From an uncultured Marinobacter sp. (lineage in GTDB: Bacteria > Pseudomonadota > Gammaproteobacteria > Pseudomonadales > Oleiphilaceae): a DNA stretch of 37,221 nt. The position numbers were made by a program, and so were the translations under genes. Position 1 is the first letter of the stretch. Every line of letters starts with the position of its first letter. Where the stretch lies: NCBI GenBank assembly GCA_913057975.1, contig CAJXOQ010000015.1:1-37221 (forward strand). Direction: 5' to 3'. This document shows, in pieces, positions 25,895 to 34,168 of this stretch. The notes under the pieces are model-generated. The model did not search any database, was not told the DNA's origin, and saw only the letters and a program-made list of their open reading frames with translations.

Positions 25895-26138
25895 GGCAAT
25901 TGGCGATTGGTCGAAACCCATACTTCGTGCTCGTTTCGAGCATCGTGCGATTCGCCCCTTTGCGGCTGCCCTGATTGAATGTCATTTGTATGACCATCGT
26001 GTGACAACCGCAGAGTAGCCTGTTTGTGGTGCCGCGCACAGTTTGTTTTGCCCGTGGCCGGCTAAACCGCTTCAGGATTCATTACAACGCGAAAAACTGG
26101 CCATGCTGTGGTAAAAAGCACCTCTCAAGGGACAAATT

Positions 26139-26165
26139 ATGATGAATTGTGACGGCCCATGCTGA
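26139..26165 (+). other. Possible leader mini-ORF overlapping the rhomboid start codon
   Basis: AAGGGA (26127-26132) is well placed for ATG 26139 or 26142, not for the rhomboid ATG at 26159, which has no ribosome site of its own. The frame from 26139 reads M-M-N-C-D-G-P-C then TGA at 26163-26165, ending 4 nt inside the rhomboid gene. It may feed ribosomes to the rhomboid start by termination-reinitiation. It is short enough to be chance. Confidence 0.3.
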
Positions 26166-27607
26166 TTATCCCCGCCGAAAACACCGTGAACTGGAAGCGC
26201 CCACCCTGGGTTACCCTCGGGCTGATCACGACTTGCCTGCTGGTATTCTTCTTTTACCAGGGCGACGACAACCGGCTGATTGAAGAAGCGGTTGAGCAGT
26301 ATCTGGAATCGGACCTGAAGTCTTTGGAAGCCCCGGTATACGAGGACTACCTCGAGCGCCAGATCGAGTTTGAAGACAATCAGAATCGGGTCTACGACCT
26401 GCAGAATTTCCAGAAACTGCAGGAAGAGGGCGGGGACCTGTGGGTTGCCTACAGCCTGTTGGCGGACCGTGAGTTTTACCAGTACATGCTGCAGAACCGG
26501 GACAGGCTCTGGGCGCCGGCCGAGCGCCGCCTGTGGCTGGAGCAGCGGGGGGACATTCAGACCCAACTGATGGACAGGCTCAGCGCCAATCAGCTGGGGC
26601 TGGTGCCCGCGGAATTTTCTCTCTACACGCTGATTACCTACCAGTTCCTCCACGGCGGTTGGGGCCACATTATTGGCAACCTGGTGTTCCTGTTCCTGCT
26701 GGGGTTTACCGTCGAGAAGGCCCTGGGGGCAGGGCGTTTCCTGCTGGCATACCTGTTGTGTGGCGCTCTGTCGGGTGTGGTGTTCACCGCGTTCTCCATG
26801 GGCAGTTACATACCCCTGGTGGGTGCATCCGGGTCCATCTCCGGGCTCATGGGCATGTACGTAACCATCTACGGGCTGCAGAAAATCCGCTTCTTCTATT
26901 TCGTTGGTGTGTACTTCAATTATTTTCGCGCCCCGGCGTTGGCGATCCTGCCCGTGTGGTTGGGCAAGGAAATCTACGATTACTGGTTCGCCGGGGCCAC
27001 GGGCATTGCCTACATGGCCCACGCGGGTGGCCTGGTGGCCGGCGCGGGTATGGTCTGGCTGCTGGGCAAGAGCTGGTTGCAGGTGAAGGAAGAGTTTTTC
27101 GAACCAGAGGAAGATGAGCAGGACGAACGTTTCACCACCGGCTACAGCCAAGCCATGGCCAGCCTCGGCCGCATGGATTTCGACTTGGCTCGGCGCCAGT
27201 TCGAGGCGCTGAGAGAACACTACCCGGACCGCACTATCCTGTTGGAGCACTTATATCAGCTGGCGAAACTGCGCCCGGACCTGCCACAATACCGCGACCG
27301 GACGCAGGAATTGATGAACGAGTCCCTTAGCCGTCGCCAGCCCGAGCGGATGGTCGAAATCTGGCAGGAATACCTGGGCAAAGGCGAGGGCCATGCCCCG
27401 CTCGACGCAGAGGACCACAACCGGGTGTTGTTCACCTGCCTTCGTAATGATGACCTGAAAGCCGCGGAGAAAGCCTTCGAACGCCTGCGCAGTGCCGGTG
27501 ATCAGCTCCTGGCCAGCGAAGCCTGCCGCTTGTTGGCCGAGGAGTTCGAAAAGCGCGAGATGACGCCCAAGGCTCGCCACTACAGGCAGTTGTTACAAGA
27601 AAGCTAG
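26159..27607 (+). CDS. Rhomboid family intramembrane serine protease with helical-repeat C-terminal domain
   Basis: The product is 482 residues. The first TM helix is near residues 17-36. A soluble insert of about 115 residues follows, then the rhomboid core: 'QFLHGGWGHIIGNLVFLF' (L1/TM2), the nucleophile S224 in 'GASGSISGLMGMY', and H288 in 'YMAHAGGLVAG', making the Ser-His dyad complete. After the last TM (about 305) comes an acidic linker and a helical domain of about 160 residues with TPR-like features ('LARRQFEALREHYPDRTILLEHLYQLA' in part). Rhomboids cleave single-pass membrane proteins within the bilayer; the cytosolic repeat tail probably recruits partners. A similar multi-TM plus repeat protein is encoded convergently next door. 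Confidence 0.92.
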   Translation: MLIIPAENTVNWKRPPWVTLGLITTCLLVFFFYQGDDNRLIEEAVEQYLESDLKSLEAPVYEDYLERQIEFEDNQNRVYDLQNFQKLQEEGGDLWVAYSLLADREFYQYMLQNRDRLWAPAERRLWLEQRGDIQTQLMDRLSANQLGLVPAEFSLYTLITYQFLHGGWGHIIGNLVFLFLLGFTVEKALGAGRFLLAYLLCGALSGVVFTAFSMGSYIPLVGASGSISGLMGMYVTIYGLQKIRFFYFVGVYFNYFRAPALAILPVWLGKEIYDYWFAGATGIAYMAHAGGLVAGAGMVWLLGKSWLQVKEEFFEPEEDEQDERFTTGYSQAMASLGRMDFDLARRQFEALREHYPDRTILLEHLYQLAKLRPDLPQYRDRTQELMNESLSRRQPERMVEIWQEYLGKGEGHAPLDAEDHNRVLFTCLRNDDLKAAEKAFERLRSAGDQLLASEACRLLAEEFEKREMTPKARHYRQLLQES

Positions 27608-27620
27608 CTCACGGTTGGAC

Positions 27621-27733
27621 GGCCGATTGTTGGGGAGGCTTTTCCAAAACACGCTGTGAATACATCCATGTACGCTCGGCTCCGCCATCCATGGCTACGC
27701 ACGGTTTTGGAAAAGCCTCCCCAACAATCGGCC
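27621..27733. repeat. Perfect 30-bp inverted repeat with 53-nt loop between convergent genes
   Basis: The left arm 27621-27650 (starts GGCCGATTGTTGGGG, ends CCAAAAC) is exactly reverse-complementary to the right arm 27704-27733. The 53-nt centre contains two copies of the CATCCATG motif. It fills nearly all of the 134-bp gap between the rhomboid and zinc-finger genes. No T-run of terminator type follows the arms. It may be a dispersed intergenic repeat (REP/MITE-like) that also blocks read-through. Confidence 0.92.
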
Positions 27734-27741
27734 TGACTCCC

Positions 27742-29199
27742 TTACTCCTGAACTGCGAAAGAAGCCTTCGGGCCTTTCAATGGCTCCCGGTTCTCAACCT
27801 GCTGCAGGTACACATCGACCTGCTCGTGCAGGGGATGGTTCAGGCATCGCTTTTTGACGAAATTCAGGAACGCCGAGGCCTTTTCCCACTGCCCCAGACC
27901 GTTCGCCAGCGCCTGGGCGACCAGCAGATAGGCCGGTGCCAGTTCCTCGCTGTCCGGGAAACGCTTGTGGAAGTCCTGCAGTAACTTCAGTGCCGGTTTG
28001 AAATGCCCGCGCTGATACAGGCAACCGGCGCAGCGCACTGACAGTTCGGGGTCCTCCAGCCGGAACCCCGGCTCCACGGTTTCGATAGCTGCCAGTAACG
28101 CCGCGATACCCTCGCCGTCGTTCCGTTCCGCCAGCATGTTCAGCAATCGGGGGTGATACCGATACAGCTCCGGAATATCATTACGGGCGGTCAGCAGCTG
28201 ATGCAACTGTCCCAACCGAAAGGCGTTCTGGGAATCCCGTTTCAGGGCTTCCTTGAGCATCGACTGGACCCGGTCGTAGTTGCCGTCCTTCAGGTTCATG
28301 TCAATGTCGGCGTCAAACCGATGGGTGCGGTCGCGGTTCTGCATTTCGCCGGCGTTTTCGTCATCCTGCAGATCGCTGGCAAAGCCCAGCTCCTCCTGGT
28401 ACTGGAACAGCAGGTAACCCAGCATGTGGAACAGAATCAGCGTAAAGGTGCTGTTGAGAAAGCCCGCCAGTGTGCGGGCAACACCCGGAGCGAAGTGGGT
28501 GAGGGCGAAATCCTGGGCCGCCCCGGACGCCAGGGTCAGCAGGATCAGGTAGCCATACAGCAGGAAATAGGGCGTGCCGATGCGCGAGATCAGCACCGCC
28601 AGGTTCATGGGGTTCACCGCGGCCATGACCGAGCGCTCCATGGCGAGCACCATAATGCTGGCGGGCAGGGCCAGTATCACGAAGGCCACGGCCAGGAACA
28701 TCAACAGCGGCCCGCCGACCATGGCAGCGGCCGCCACCATGCCGCCCATAAGCGCAAACACCAGTAACTGCAGGATCACAATGTCAAACCCGCTGCCGGT
28801 GAACGCCACTGCTACCGGAGGCGGTTTCATATGACCCTCGGCGGTGTGGCTGATAACGGCATAGGTATACTTCAACAGTGCCAGGGCCAGCACCAGCGTG
28901 ATAATCAGGCCGATGAGGTTGCCGCTGACGACCAAGGGCACCAGCGTACAAATGGCAATAACCATCAGCGGATCGGTGTGGAACGGGTAGCGGAAGAAAG
29001 CACCGATCCGGTTCCAGAATGGCACGGCCTCCGTGGCGGCACCGAGATAGCGCATGGCACGACTGCAGTGGGGGCACAAGGCGTGTTGTTTTCGGGTGTC
29101 CGCATCCGGCATGCAACGGGTGCAGTAGTGTATCTGGCAGTCACCGCAATGCCATTTTGCGGGTTCGCCGGGGTGGTAATGGCAGTCGTGTTTCACAAT
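27742..29199 (-). CDS. Zinc-finger (B-box-like) multi-TM protein with C-terminal helical repeats
   Basis: From GTG 29199 the product is 485 residues. The N-terminus is a Cys/His cluster typical of a B-box-like zinc finger ('HDCHYHPGEPAKWHCGDC', 'HYCTRC', 'CPHC'). Several hydrophobic segments follow in the middle (for example 'DPLMVIAICTLVPLVVSG' and 'VILALPASIMVLAM'), then a soluble TPR-like tail ('ELYRYHPRLLNMLAERND', 'GCLYQRGHFKPALKLLQDF'). The frame stays open to 29460, so ATG 29301 is an alternative start; no ribosome site is convincing at either. I know no assigned function. It faces the rhomboid gene across a long inverted repeat and diverges from the ABC exporter gene. Confidence 0.78.
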   Translation of the reverse strand: MVKHDCHYHPGEPAKWHCGDCQIHYCTRCMPDADTRKQHALCPHCSRAMRYLGAATEAVPFWNRIGAFFRYPFHTDPLMVIAICTLVPLVVSGNLIGLIITLVLALALLKYTYAVISHTAEGHMKPPPVAVAFTGSGFDIVILQLLVFALMGGMVAAAAMVGGPLLMFLAVAFVILALPASIMVLAMERSVMAAVNPMNLAVLISRIGTPYFLLYGYLILLTLASGAAQDFALTHFAPGVARTLAGFLNSTFTLILFHMLGYLLFQYQEELGFASDLQDDENAGEMQNRDRTHRFDADIDMNLKDGNYDRVQSMLKEALKRDSQNAFRLGQLHQLLTARNDIPELYRYHPRLLNMLAERNDGEGIAALLAAIETVEPGFRLEDPELSVRCAGCLYQRGHFKPALKLLQDFHKRFPDSEELAPAYLLVAQALANGLGQWEKASAFLNFVKKRCLNHPLHEQVDVYLQQVENREPLKGPKASFAVQE

Positions 29200-29314
29200 G
29201 GGCCCGGTTCTGGTACATCGAGGGTTTGAGGGGCAATGATGGCAGAAGGTCGGGTAGACTGTCACCGAATTTGCAGCGTACCAGTGTGGGTGGCATCGCA
29301 TTAACGGAGGTTTC

Positions 29315-31144
29315 TTGGAGCAGGCGGCGGATCTGAAAGCAGTCGGGCCGGACAGCACGGGTCGCAACGACAACCGGTACACCTGGCGGGGCATTCTGTC
29401 CCTGGCCCTCAAACACAAGCCGCGGCTGGTGAGAGCGAACATGCTCGCCATGCTGGCCACGGTGGTCAGCGTGCCTATTCCCCTGCTGTTGCCGGTACTG
29501 GTGGACGAAGTGTTGCTTGATGAGGCCGGCCCGGTGCTGCCCGTAATGCAGACGATGCTACCCGAAACATGGCACCTGCCGGTGGTTTACATCGGCCTGA
29601 TGGTGGTAGCAGCGTTTCTGCTAAGGTCGTTGTCGCTCACCTTCAACGTGCTTCAGTCCCGTGAGTTCTCCAAGATTTCCAAGGATGTGGTGTTCCGTAT
29701 CCGTTCCCGACTGCTGGGCCGGCTGCAGCGGGTGGCCATGTCGGAGTACGAAACCCGTGGCTCGGGCGGCATCACCAGTCATTTTATTACCGACCTGGAT
29801 ACCATCGACCAGTTTCTGGGTACCACCATCAGCCGTTTCCTGGTGGCGAGCCTGACCGTCACCGGAACCGCCATCGTGCTGATGTGGGTTCACTGGCAAT
29901 TGGGACTGCTGATCCTGCTGTTCAATCCGCTGGTGATTTTCGCCACCATGCTCATTGGCAAACGGGTCAAGGAACTCAAACGCCAGGAGAATAGCGCCTA
30001 CGAGGACTTCCAGGGTGACCTGACGGAAACTCTGGACGCAATCCACCAGCTCAGGGCGGCTAACCGGGAACAGCACTACCTGCGCCAGCTGATCAGCCGC
30101 GCCCGCACGGTTCGCGACCATGCCATACAGTTGGAATGGCGCAGCGACGCCGCCACCCGCGCCAGCTTTGCGCTGTTCCAGTTTGGTGTCGACACTTTCC
30201 GCGCGGCCGCGATGGTGACGGTCCTGTTCAGCGACCTGAGCATCGGCATGATGTTCGCCATCTTTGGTTACCTGTGGTTTATGCTCACGCCGGTACAGGA
30301 AATGCTGAATATGCAGTACGCCTGGTTCGCCGCCAATGCGGCGTTGGCGCGCATCAACCGCTTGCTGGAGCTGGAGGAGGAGCCCCGCTACCCGGCGCTG
30401 GAAAACCCCTTCAGGGATCGTCACACCGTTGGCCTGACGCTGAAGGACATCCACTTCAGCTACGGTGAGGAATCCGTGCTCAAGGGCATTGACCTCCATC
30501 TTGAACCGGGAGAGAAAGTCGCGGTTGTGGGCGCCAGTGGCGGCGGAAAATCCACTCTGGTGCAGGTCATTCTGGGTATGTACACACAGCAGCAGGGGCA
30601 GGTGCTGCTGGGTGGTGTGCCGGTCCAGCGCATCGGGCTCCCCTGTCTGCGGGAGAACGTGGCCACCGTGCTACAGCACCCGGCCCTGTTCAACGACACC
30701 GTGCGACAGAACCTCACCCTGGGCCGGGACAAGACCGACGCCGAACTGTGGCAGGCCCTGGCCATCGCCCAGCTGGACGGGACCGTGGCGGACATGCCTC
30801 AGCAACTGGATACCATGATTGGCCGTCAGGGGGTGCGTTTGTCCGGTGGCCAGCGCCAGCGGCTGGCCATTGCCCGCATGGTGTTGTCGGATCCCTCCGT
30901 GGTGATCCTTGATGAGGCCACCTCCGCCCTGGACGCCGAAACCGAGTTTCAACTGCATCAGGATCTGGAGGCTTTCCTGCGTCAACGCACCACCCTGATC
31001 ATTGCCCATCGTCTGAGTGCCGTGAAACAGGCCGACCGTGTTTACGTTTTCGAGGACGGCTTCATCACCGAGGAAGGGCATCATGACGAGCTGATCGCCC
31101 GCCAGGGGCTCTACGCCCAGCTTTATGGGGATCGACAGGCCTGA
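29315..31144 (+). CDS. ABC exporter, fused permease and ATP-binding protein
   Basis: This 609-residue half-transporter has an N-terminal six-helix membrane domain (about 40-330) and an ATPase domain (about 375-600). Walker A is 'GASGGGKS' (406-413), the Q-loop is in 'VATVLQHPALF', the signature is 'LSGGQRQRLAIAR', Walker B is 'VVILDEATSALD' and the H-loop is 'IIAHRLSAV'. All catalytic residues are present, so a homodimeric exporter of MsbA/LapB-like type is expected; the substrate is unknown. The start is TTG at 29315 behind ACGGAGG at a short 4-nt spacing, and no better in-frame start exists nearby. It diverges from the zinc-finger gene, sharing an upstream region of about 115 bp. Confidence 0.93.
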   Translation: MEQAADLKAVGPDSTGRNDNRYTWRGILSLALKHKPRLVRANMLAMLATVVSVPIPLLLPVLVDEVLLDEAGPVLPVMQTMLPETWHLPVVYIGLMVVAAFLLRSLSLTFNVLQSREFSKISKDVVFRIRSRLLGRLQRVAMSEYETRGSGGITSHFITDLDTIDQFLGTTISRFLVASLTVTGTAIVLMWVHWQLGLLILLFNPLVIFATMLIGKRVKELKRQENSAYEDFQGDLTETLDAIHQLRAANREQHYLRQLISRARTVRDHAIQLEWRSDAATRASFALFQFGVDTFRAAAMVTVLFSDLSIGMMFAIFGYLWFMLTPVQEMLNMQYAWFAANAALARINRLLELEEEPRYPALENPFRDRHTVGLTLKDIHFSYGEESVLKGIDLHLEPGEKVAVVGASGGGKSTLVQVILGMYTQQQGQVLLGGVPVQRIGLPCLRENVATVLQHPALFNDTVRQNLTLGRDKTDAELWQALAIAQLDGTVADMPQQLDTMIGRQGVRLSGGQRQRLAIARMVLSDPSVVILDEATSALDAETEFQLHQDLEAFLRQRTTLIIAHRLSAVKQADRVYVFEDGFITEEGHHDELIARQGLYAQLYGDRQA

Positions 31145-31248
31145 GGGGGATAGGGGTATTCACCGCCGCAATACTGAACATTCACGGAACCGCAGTTGAA
31201 GTCTGGTCAATCGGTGCAATAGTTATAGGAGACTTTCAAAATCAGGGT

Positions 31249-31325
31249 CTTTGCATCAGTCTATTGCCATCCGCGGTCAGTACGCTGATGCAAAGGCTAC
31301 TGCTAAGCCTTCCGAAATCTTCGGA
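31249..31325 (+). promoter_or_regulatory. Structured leader of acnA: two hairpins before the ribosome site
   Basis: CTTTGCATCAG (31249-31259) pairs with CTGATGCAAAG (31285-31295), 11 perfect pairs around 25 nt. TCCGAA (31311-31316) pairs with TTCGGA (31320-31325) around 3 nt. AAAAGGAGG (31331-31339) and the acnA ATG (31346) follow. Neither stem has a T-run. The rest of 31145-31248 shows a weak promoter-like TTGAAG at 31196 and no terminator I can support for the ABC gene. Confidence 0.45.
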
Positions 31326-31345
31326 TCATCAAAAGGAGGCACCTC

Positions 31346-34105
31346 ATGTCGAAACAAAGCCTGAGTAAAGACAGTCTCAATACCCTCTCCAGCCTGGAGG
31401 CTGGCGGCAAGACCTATCACTTTTACAGCCTGCCCAAGGCTGCCGACACCCTTGGCAACATCGACAAGTTGCCGTTTTCCCTCAAGGTGTTGATGGAAAA
31501 CCTGCTGCGCAACGAAGATGACGCCACCGTGGACCGGGGCCATATCGATGCGATGGTTCATTGGATGAAAGACCGTAAATCCGATACCGAAATCCAGTTT
31601 CGTCCTGCCCGTGTGCTGATGCAGGACTTCACCGGTGTCCCCGGTGTGGTGGATCTGGCGGCCATGCGAGAAGCGGTCAAGTCAGCCGGCAAGGACCCCG
31701 CAATGATCAATCCGCTGTCGCCGGTGGATCTGGTGATCGACCACTCGGTGATGGTGGACAAGTATGGTGATCCGTCAGCCTTCAAGGACAACGTTACCAT
31801 CGAGATGGAACGCAACCAGGAACGCTATGAGTTCCTGCGTTGGGGCCAGCAGGCGTTCGACAATTTCCGCGTGGTGCCGCCTGGGACCGGTATCTGTCAC
31901 CAGGTGAACCTGGAGTATCTGGGTAAGACCGTGTGGAGCAAGGACCAGGACGGAAAAACCATCGCCTACCCGGATACCCTGGTGGGAACAGATTCACACA
32001 CCACCATGATCAACGGCCTTGGCATCCTCGGCTGGGGTGTGGGTGGTATCGAAGCGGAAGCGGCCATGTTGGGCCAGCCTGTGTCCATGCTGATTCCGGA
32101 AGTGGTCGGTTTCAAGATTACCGGCAAGCTGCGCGAAGGCATTACTGCAACCGACCTCGTGCTGACCGTCACCGAAATGCTGCGCAAGAAAGGTGTCGTG
32201 GGTAAGTTCGTGGAATTCTACGGCGACGGCCTGAAAGATATGCCCGTTGCGGACCGTGCCACCATTGCCAACATGGCGCCGGAATACGGGGCTACCTGTG
32301 GCTTCTTCCCGGTGGACGAGCAAACCATCAAATACATGCAGCTGACCGGCCGCGAAGACGACCAGCTTGAGCTGGTGGAGGCCTATGCGAAAGCCCAGGG
32401 CCTCTGGCGCCAGCCCGGCCAGGAGCCGGTCTACACCGACACCCTGGGACTTGATATGGGTGACGTCGAAGCCAGCCTCGCCGGCCCCAAGCGCCCGCAG
32501 GACCGGGTTGCCCTGAAGAACATGAAGGCCTCGTTTGAACTGCTGATGGAAACCGCCGAAGGCCCGGCGGAATCCCGTGAAGGCAAGCTGGAATCCGAAG
32601 GCGGGCAAACCGCTGTGGGCGTTCAGGAAAGCTACGAGCATGCCGCCAGTCAACCATTGGAAATGAACGGTGCAAAGACCCGGCTGGACCCTGGCGCGGT
32701 GGTCATCGCAGCAATCACCTCCTGCACCAATACGTCCAACCCCAGCGTGATGATGGCTGCGGGCCTGATTGCCCAGAAAGCGGTCGAAAGGGGGCTGGAG
32801 ACCAAGCCCTGGGTGAAAACCTCCCTGGCGCCGGGCTCCAAGGTGGTAACCGATTACCTGAAGGTGGGTGGATTCCAGGACGATCTCAACAAGCTTGGTT
32901 TCAACCTGGTGGGTTATGGTTGCACCACCTGCATTGGTAACTCCGGCCCGCTGCCGGATGCCGTTGAAAAGGCCATCGCCGATGGTGATCTTACTGTGGC
33001 CTCGGTGTTGTCCGGTAACCGTAACTTCGAGGGCCGGGTGCACCCACTGGTGAAAACCAACTGGCTGGCCTCGCCGCCGCTGGTGGTGGCCTATGCCCTG
33101 GCAGGCAACGTGCGCCTGGACCTTTCCAAGGATCCTCTGGGTGACGACAAAGACGGGAATCCGGTGTACCTGAAGGACCTGTGGCCAAGCCAGCAGGAGA
33201 TCGCTGAAGCGGTCGAGAAGGTGAAAACCGACATGTTCCATAAGGAATATGCCGAAGTCTTCGACGGCGATGCCACCTGGAAGGCGATCAAGGTCCCCGA
33301 GAGCAAGGTGTACGAGTGGTCGGACAAGTCCACCTACATCCAGCACCCGCCGTTCTTCCAGGGTTTGAAGGAAGAGCCTGACGCTATCGACGATATCAAG
33401 AACGCGAACATTCTGGCGTTGTTGGGTGACTCCGTCACCACCGACCACATTTCACCGGCCGGGTCGTTCAAAGCCGACAGCCCGGCGGGGAAATACCTGC
33501 AGGAGCGGGGTGTGGAACCGAAAGATTTCAACTCCTACGGTTCGCGCCGGGGCAACCACGAGGTGATGATGCGTGGCACCTTCGCCAACGTGCGCATCCG
33601 GAACGAGATGCTGGACGGCGTTGAGGGTGGGTTCACCAAACACATCCCCACCGGCGAGCAGATGCCCATATACGATGCCGCCATGAAGTATCAGGAAGAG
33701 GACACCCCCCTGGTGGTCATTGCCGGCAAGGAATACGGCACCGGCTCCAGCCGTGACTGGGCTGCGAAAGGTACTCGCTTGCTGGGTGTGAAGGCCGTGG
33801 TTGCCGAGTCCTACGAGCGTATCCACCGCTCCAACCTGATCGGTATGGGCGTGATGCCGCTGCAGTTCAAGGACGGGGTCGACCGCAAGAGCCTGAAGTT
33901 AACAGGCGAGGAAACCATCAGCATCAAGGGCCTGTCCGGTGACATCAAGCCGGGTCAGACACTTGAAATGACGGTGACTTATCCGGATGGCAAGACCGAG
34001 ACCTGCGAGCTGCTGTCCCGGATCGACACCGCCAACGAAGCGGTCTATTACCGCCACGGCGGTATCCTGCACTATGTCGTGCGGGAGATGCTCAAGTCGG
34101 CGTGA
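31346..34105 (+). CDS. acnA: Aconitate hydratase A
   Basis: The product is 919 residues, the AcnA/IRP1-type aconitase that interconverts citrate and isocitrate in the TCA cycle. The three cysteines ligating the 4Fe-4S cluster are C460 in '[13 protein letters not shown]' and C526/C529 in '[13 protein letters not shown]'. '[14 protein letters not shown]' and '[16 protein letters not shown]' (swivel domain, active-site Ser) are intact, and the C-terminus matches the family. It is slightly longer than E. coli AcnA (891 residues), with extra sequence in the region about 395-440 rich in Glu/Gly. A strong AAAAGGAGG site precedes the start, and a structured leader lies upstream. AcnA-type enzymes are often stress-stable forms. 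Confidence 0.97.
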   Translation: MSKQSLSKDSLNTLSSLEAGGKTYHFYSLPKAADTLGNIDKLPFSLKVLMENLLRNEDDATVDRGHIDAMVHWMKDRKSDTEIQFRPARVLMQDFTGVPGVVDLAAMREAVKSAGKDPAMINPLSPVDLVIDHSVMVDKYGDPSAFKDNVTIEMERNQERYEFLRWGQQAFDNFRVVPPGTGICHQVNLEYLGKTVWSKDQDGKTIAYPDTLVGTDSHTTMINGLGILGWGVGGIEAEAAMLGQPVSMLIPEVVGFKITGKLREGITATDLVLTVTEMLRKKGVVGKFVEFYGDGLKDMPVADRATIANMAPEYGATCGFFPVDEQTIKYMQLTGREDDQLELVEAYAKAQGLWRQPGQEPVYTDTLGLDMGDVEASLAGPKRPQDRVALKNMKASFELLMETAEGPAESREGKLESEGGQTAVGVQESYEHAASQPLEMNGAKTRLDPGAVVIAAITSCTNTSNPSVMMAAGLIAQKAVERGLETKPWVKTSLAPGSKVVTDYLKVGGFQDDLNKLGFNLVGYGCTTCIGNSGPLPDAVEKAIADGDLTVASVLSGNRNFEGRVHPLVKTNWLASPPLVVAYALAGNVRLDLSKDPLGDDKDGNPVYLKDLWPSQQEIAEAVEKVKTDMFHKEYAEVFDGDATWKAIKVPESKVYEWSDKSTYIQHPPFFQGLKEEPDAIDDIKNANILALLGDSVTTDHISPAGSFKADSPAGKYLQERGVEPKDFNSYGSRRGNHEVMMRGTFANVRIRNEMLDGVEGGFTKHIPTGEQMPIYDAAMKYQEEDTPLVVIAGKEYGTGSSRDWAAKGTRLLGVKAVVAESYERIHRSNLIGMGVMPLQFKDGVDRKSLKLTGEETISIKGLSGDIKPGQTLEMTVTYPDGKTETCELLSRIDTANEAVYYRHGGILHYVVREMLKSA

Positions 34106-34109
34106 CTGT

Positions 34110-34130
34110 TTGGTCTGGCGTTGGTCTGGC
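34110..34130 (+). repeat. Tandem 10-mer just after acnA
   Basis: TTGGTCTGGC occurs at 34110-34119 and 34121-34130, one base apart, starting 5 nt after the acnA stop. A GGCAGG/CCTGCC hairpin (34128-34143) overlaps the second copy but lacks a T-run. Function unknown. Confidence 0.6.
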
Positions 34131-34168
34131 AGGGCAACCTGCCGGGCCTCTCAATACCCTGTTACCCA

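Noticed and set aside
25825..26007. N-terminal extension of the OmpA-domain protein to 26007
   Set aside because: The extension is polar, has no signal peptide, spans an 11-bp leader hairpin, and ATG 25824 has AAGGAAA.
26072..27250. About 392-codon minus-strand frame opposite the rhomboid gene
   Set aside because: Shadow of a convincing rhomboid protease; no motif, no ribosome site.
27651..27703. CATCCATG repeats in the inverted-repeat loop as a CRISPR-like array
   Set aside because: Only two short copies without regular spacers; no cas genes in the window.
31994..33448. Long open frame (about 484 codons) on the minus strand inside acnA
   Set aside because: It is the antisense of a fully conserved aconitase; its product is His/Gln/Gly-rich with no domain sense, as expected from GC-rich codon shadow.
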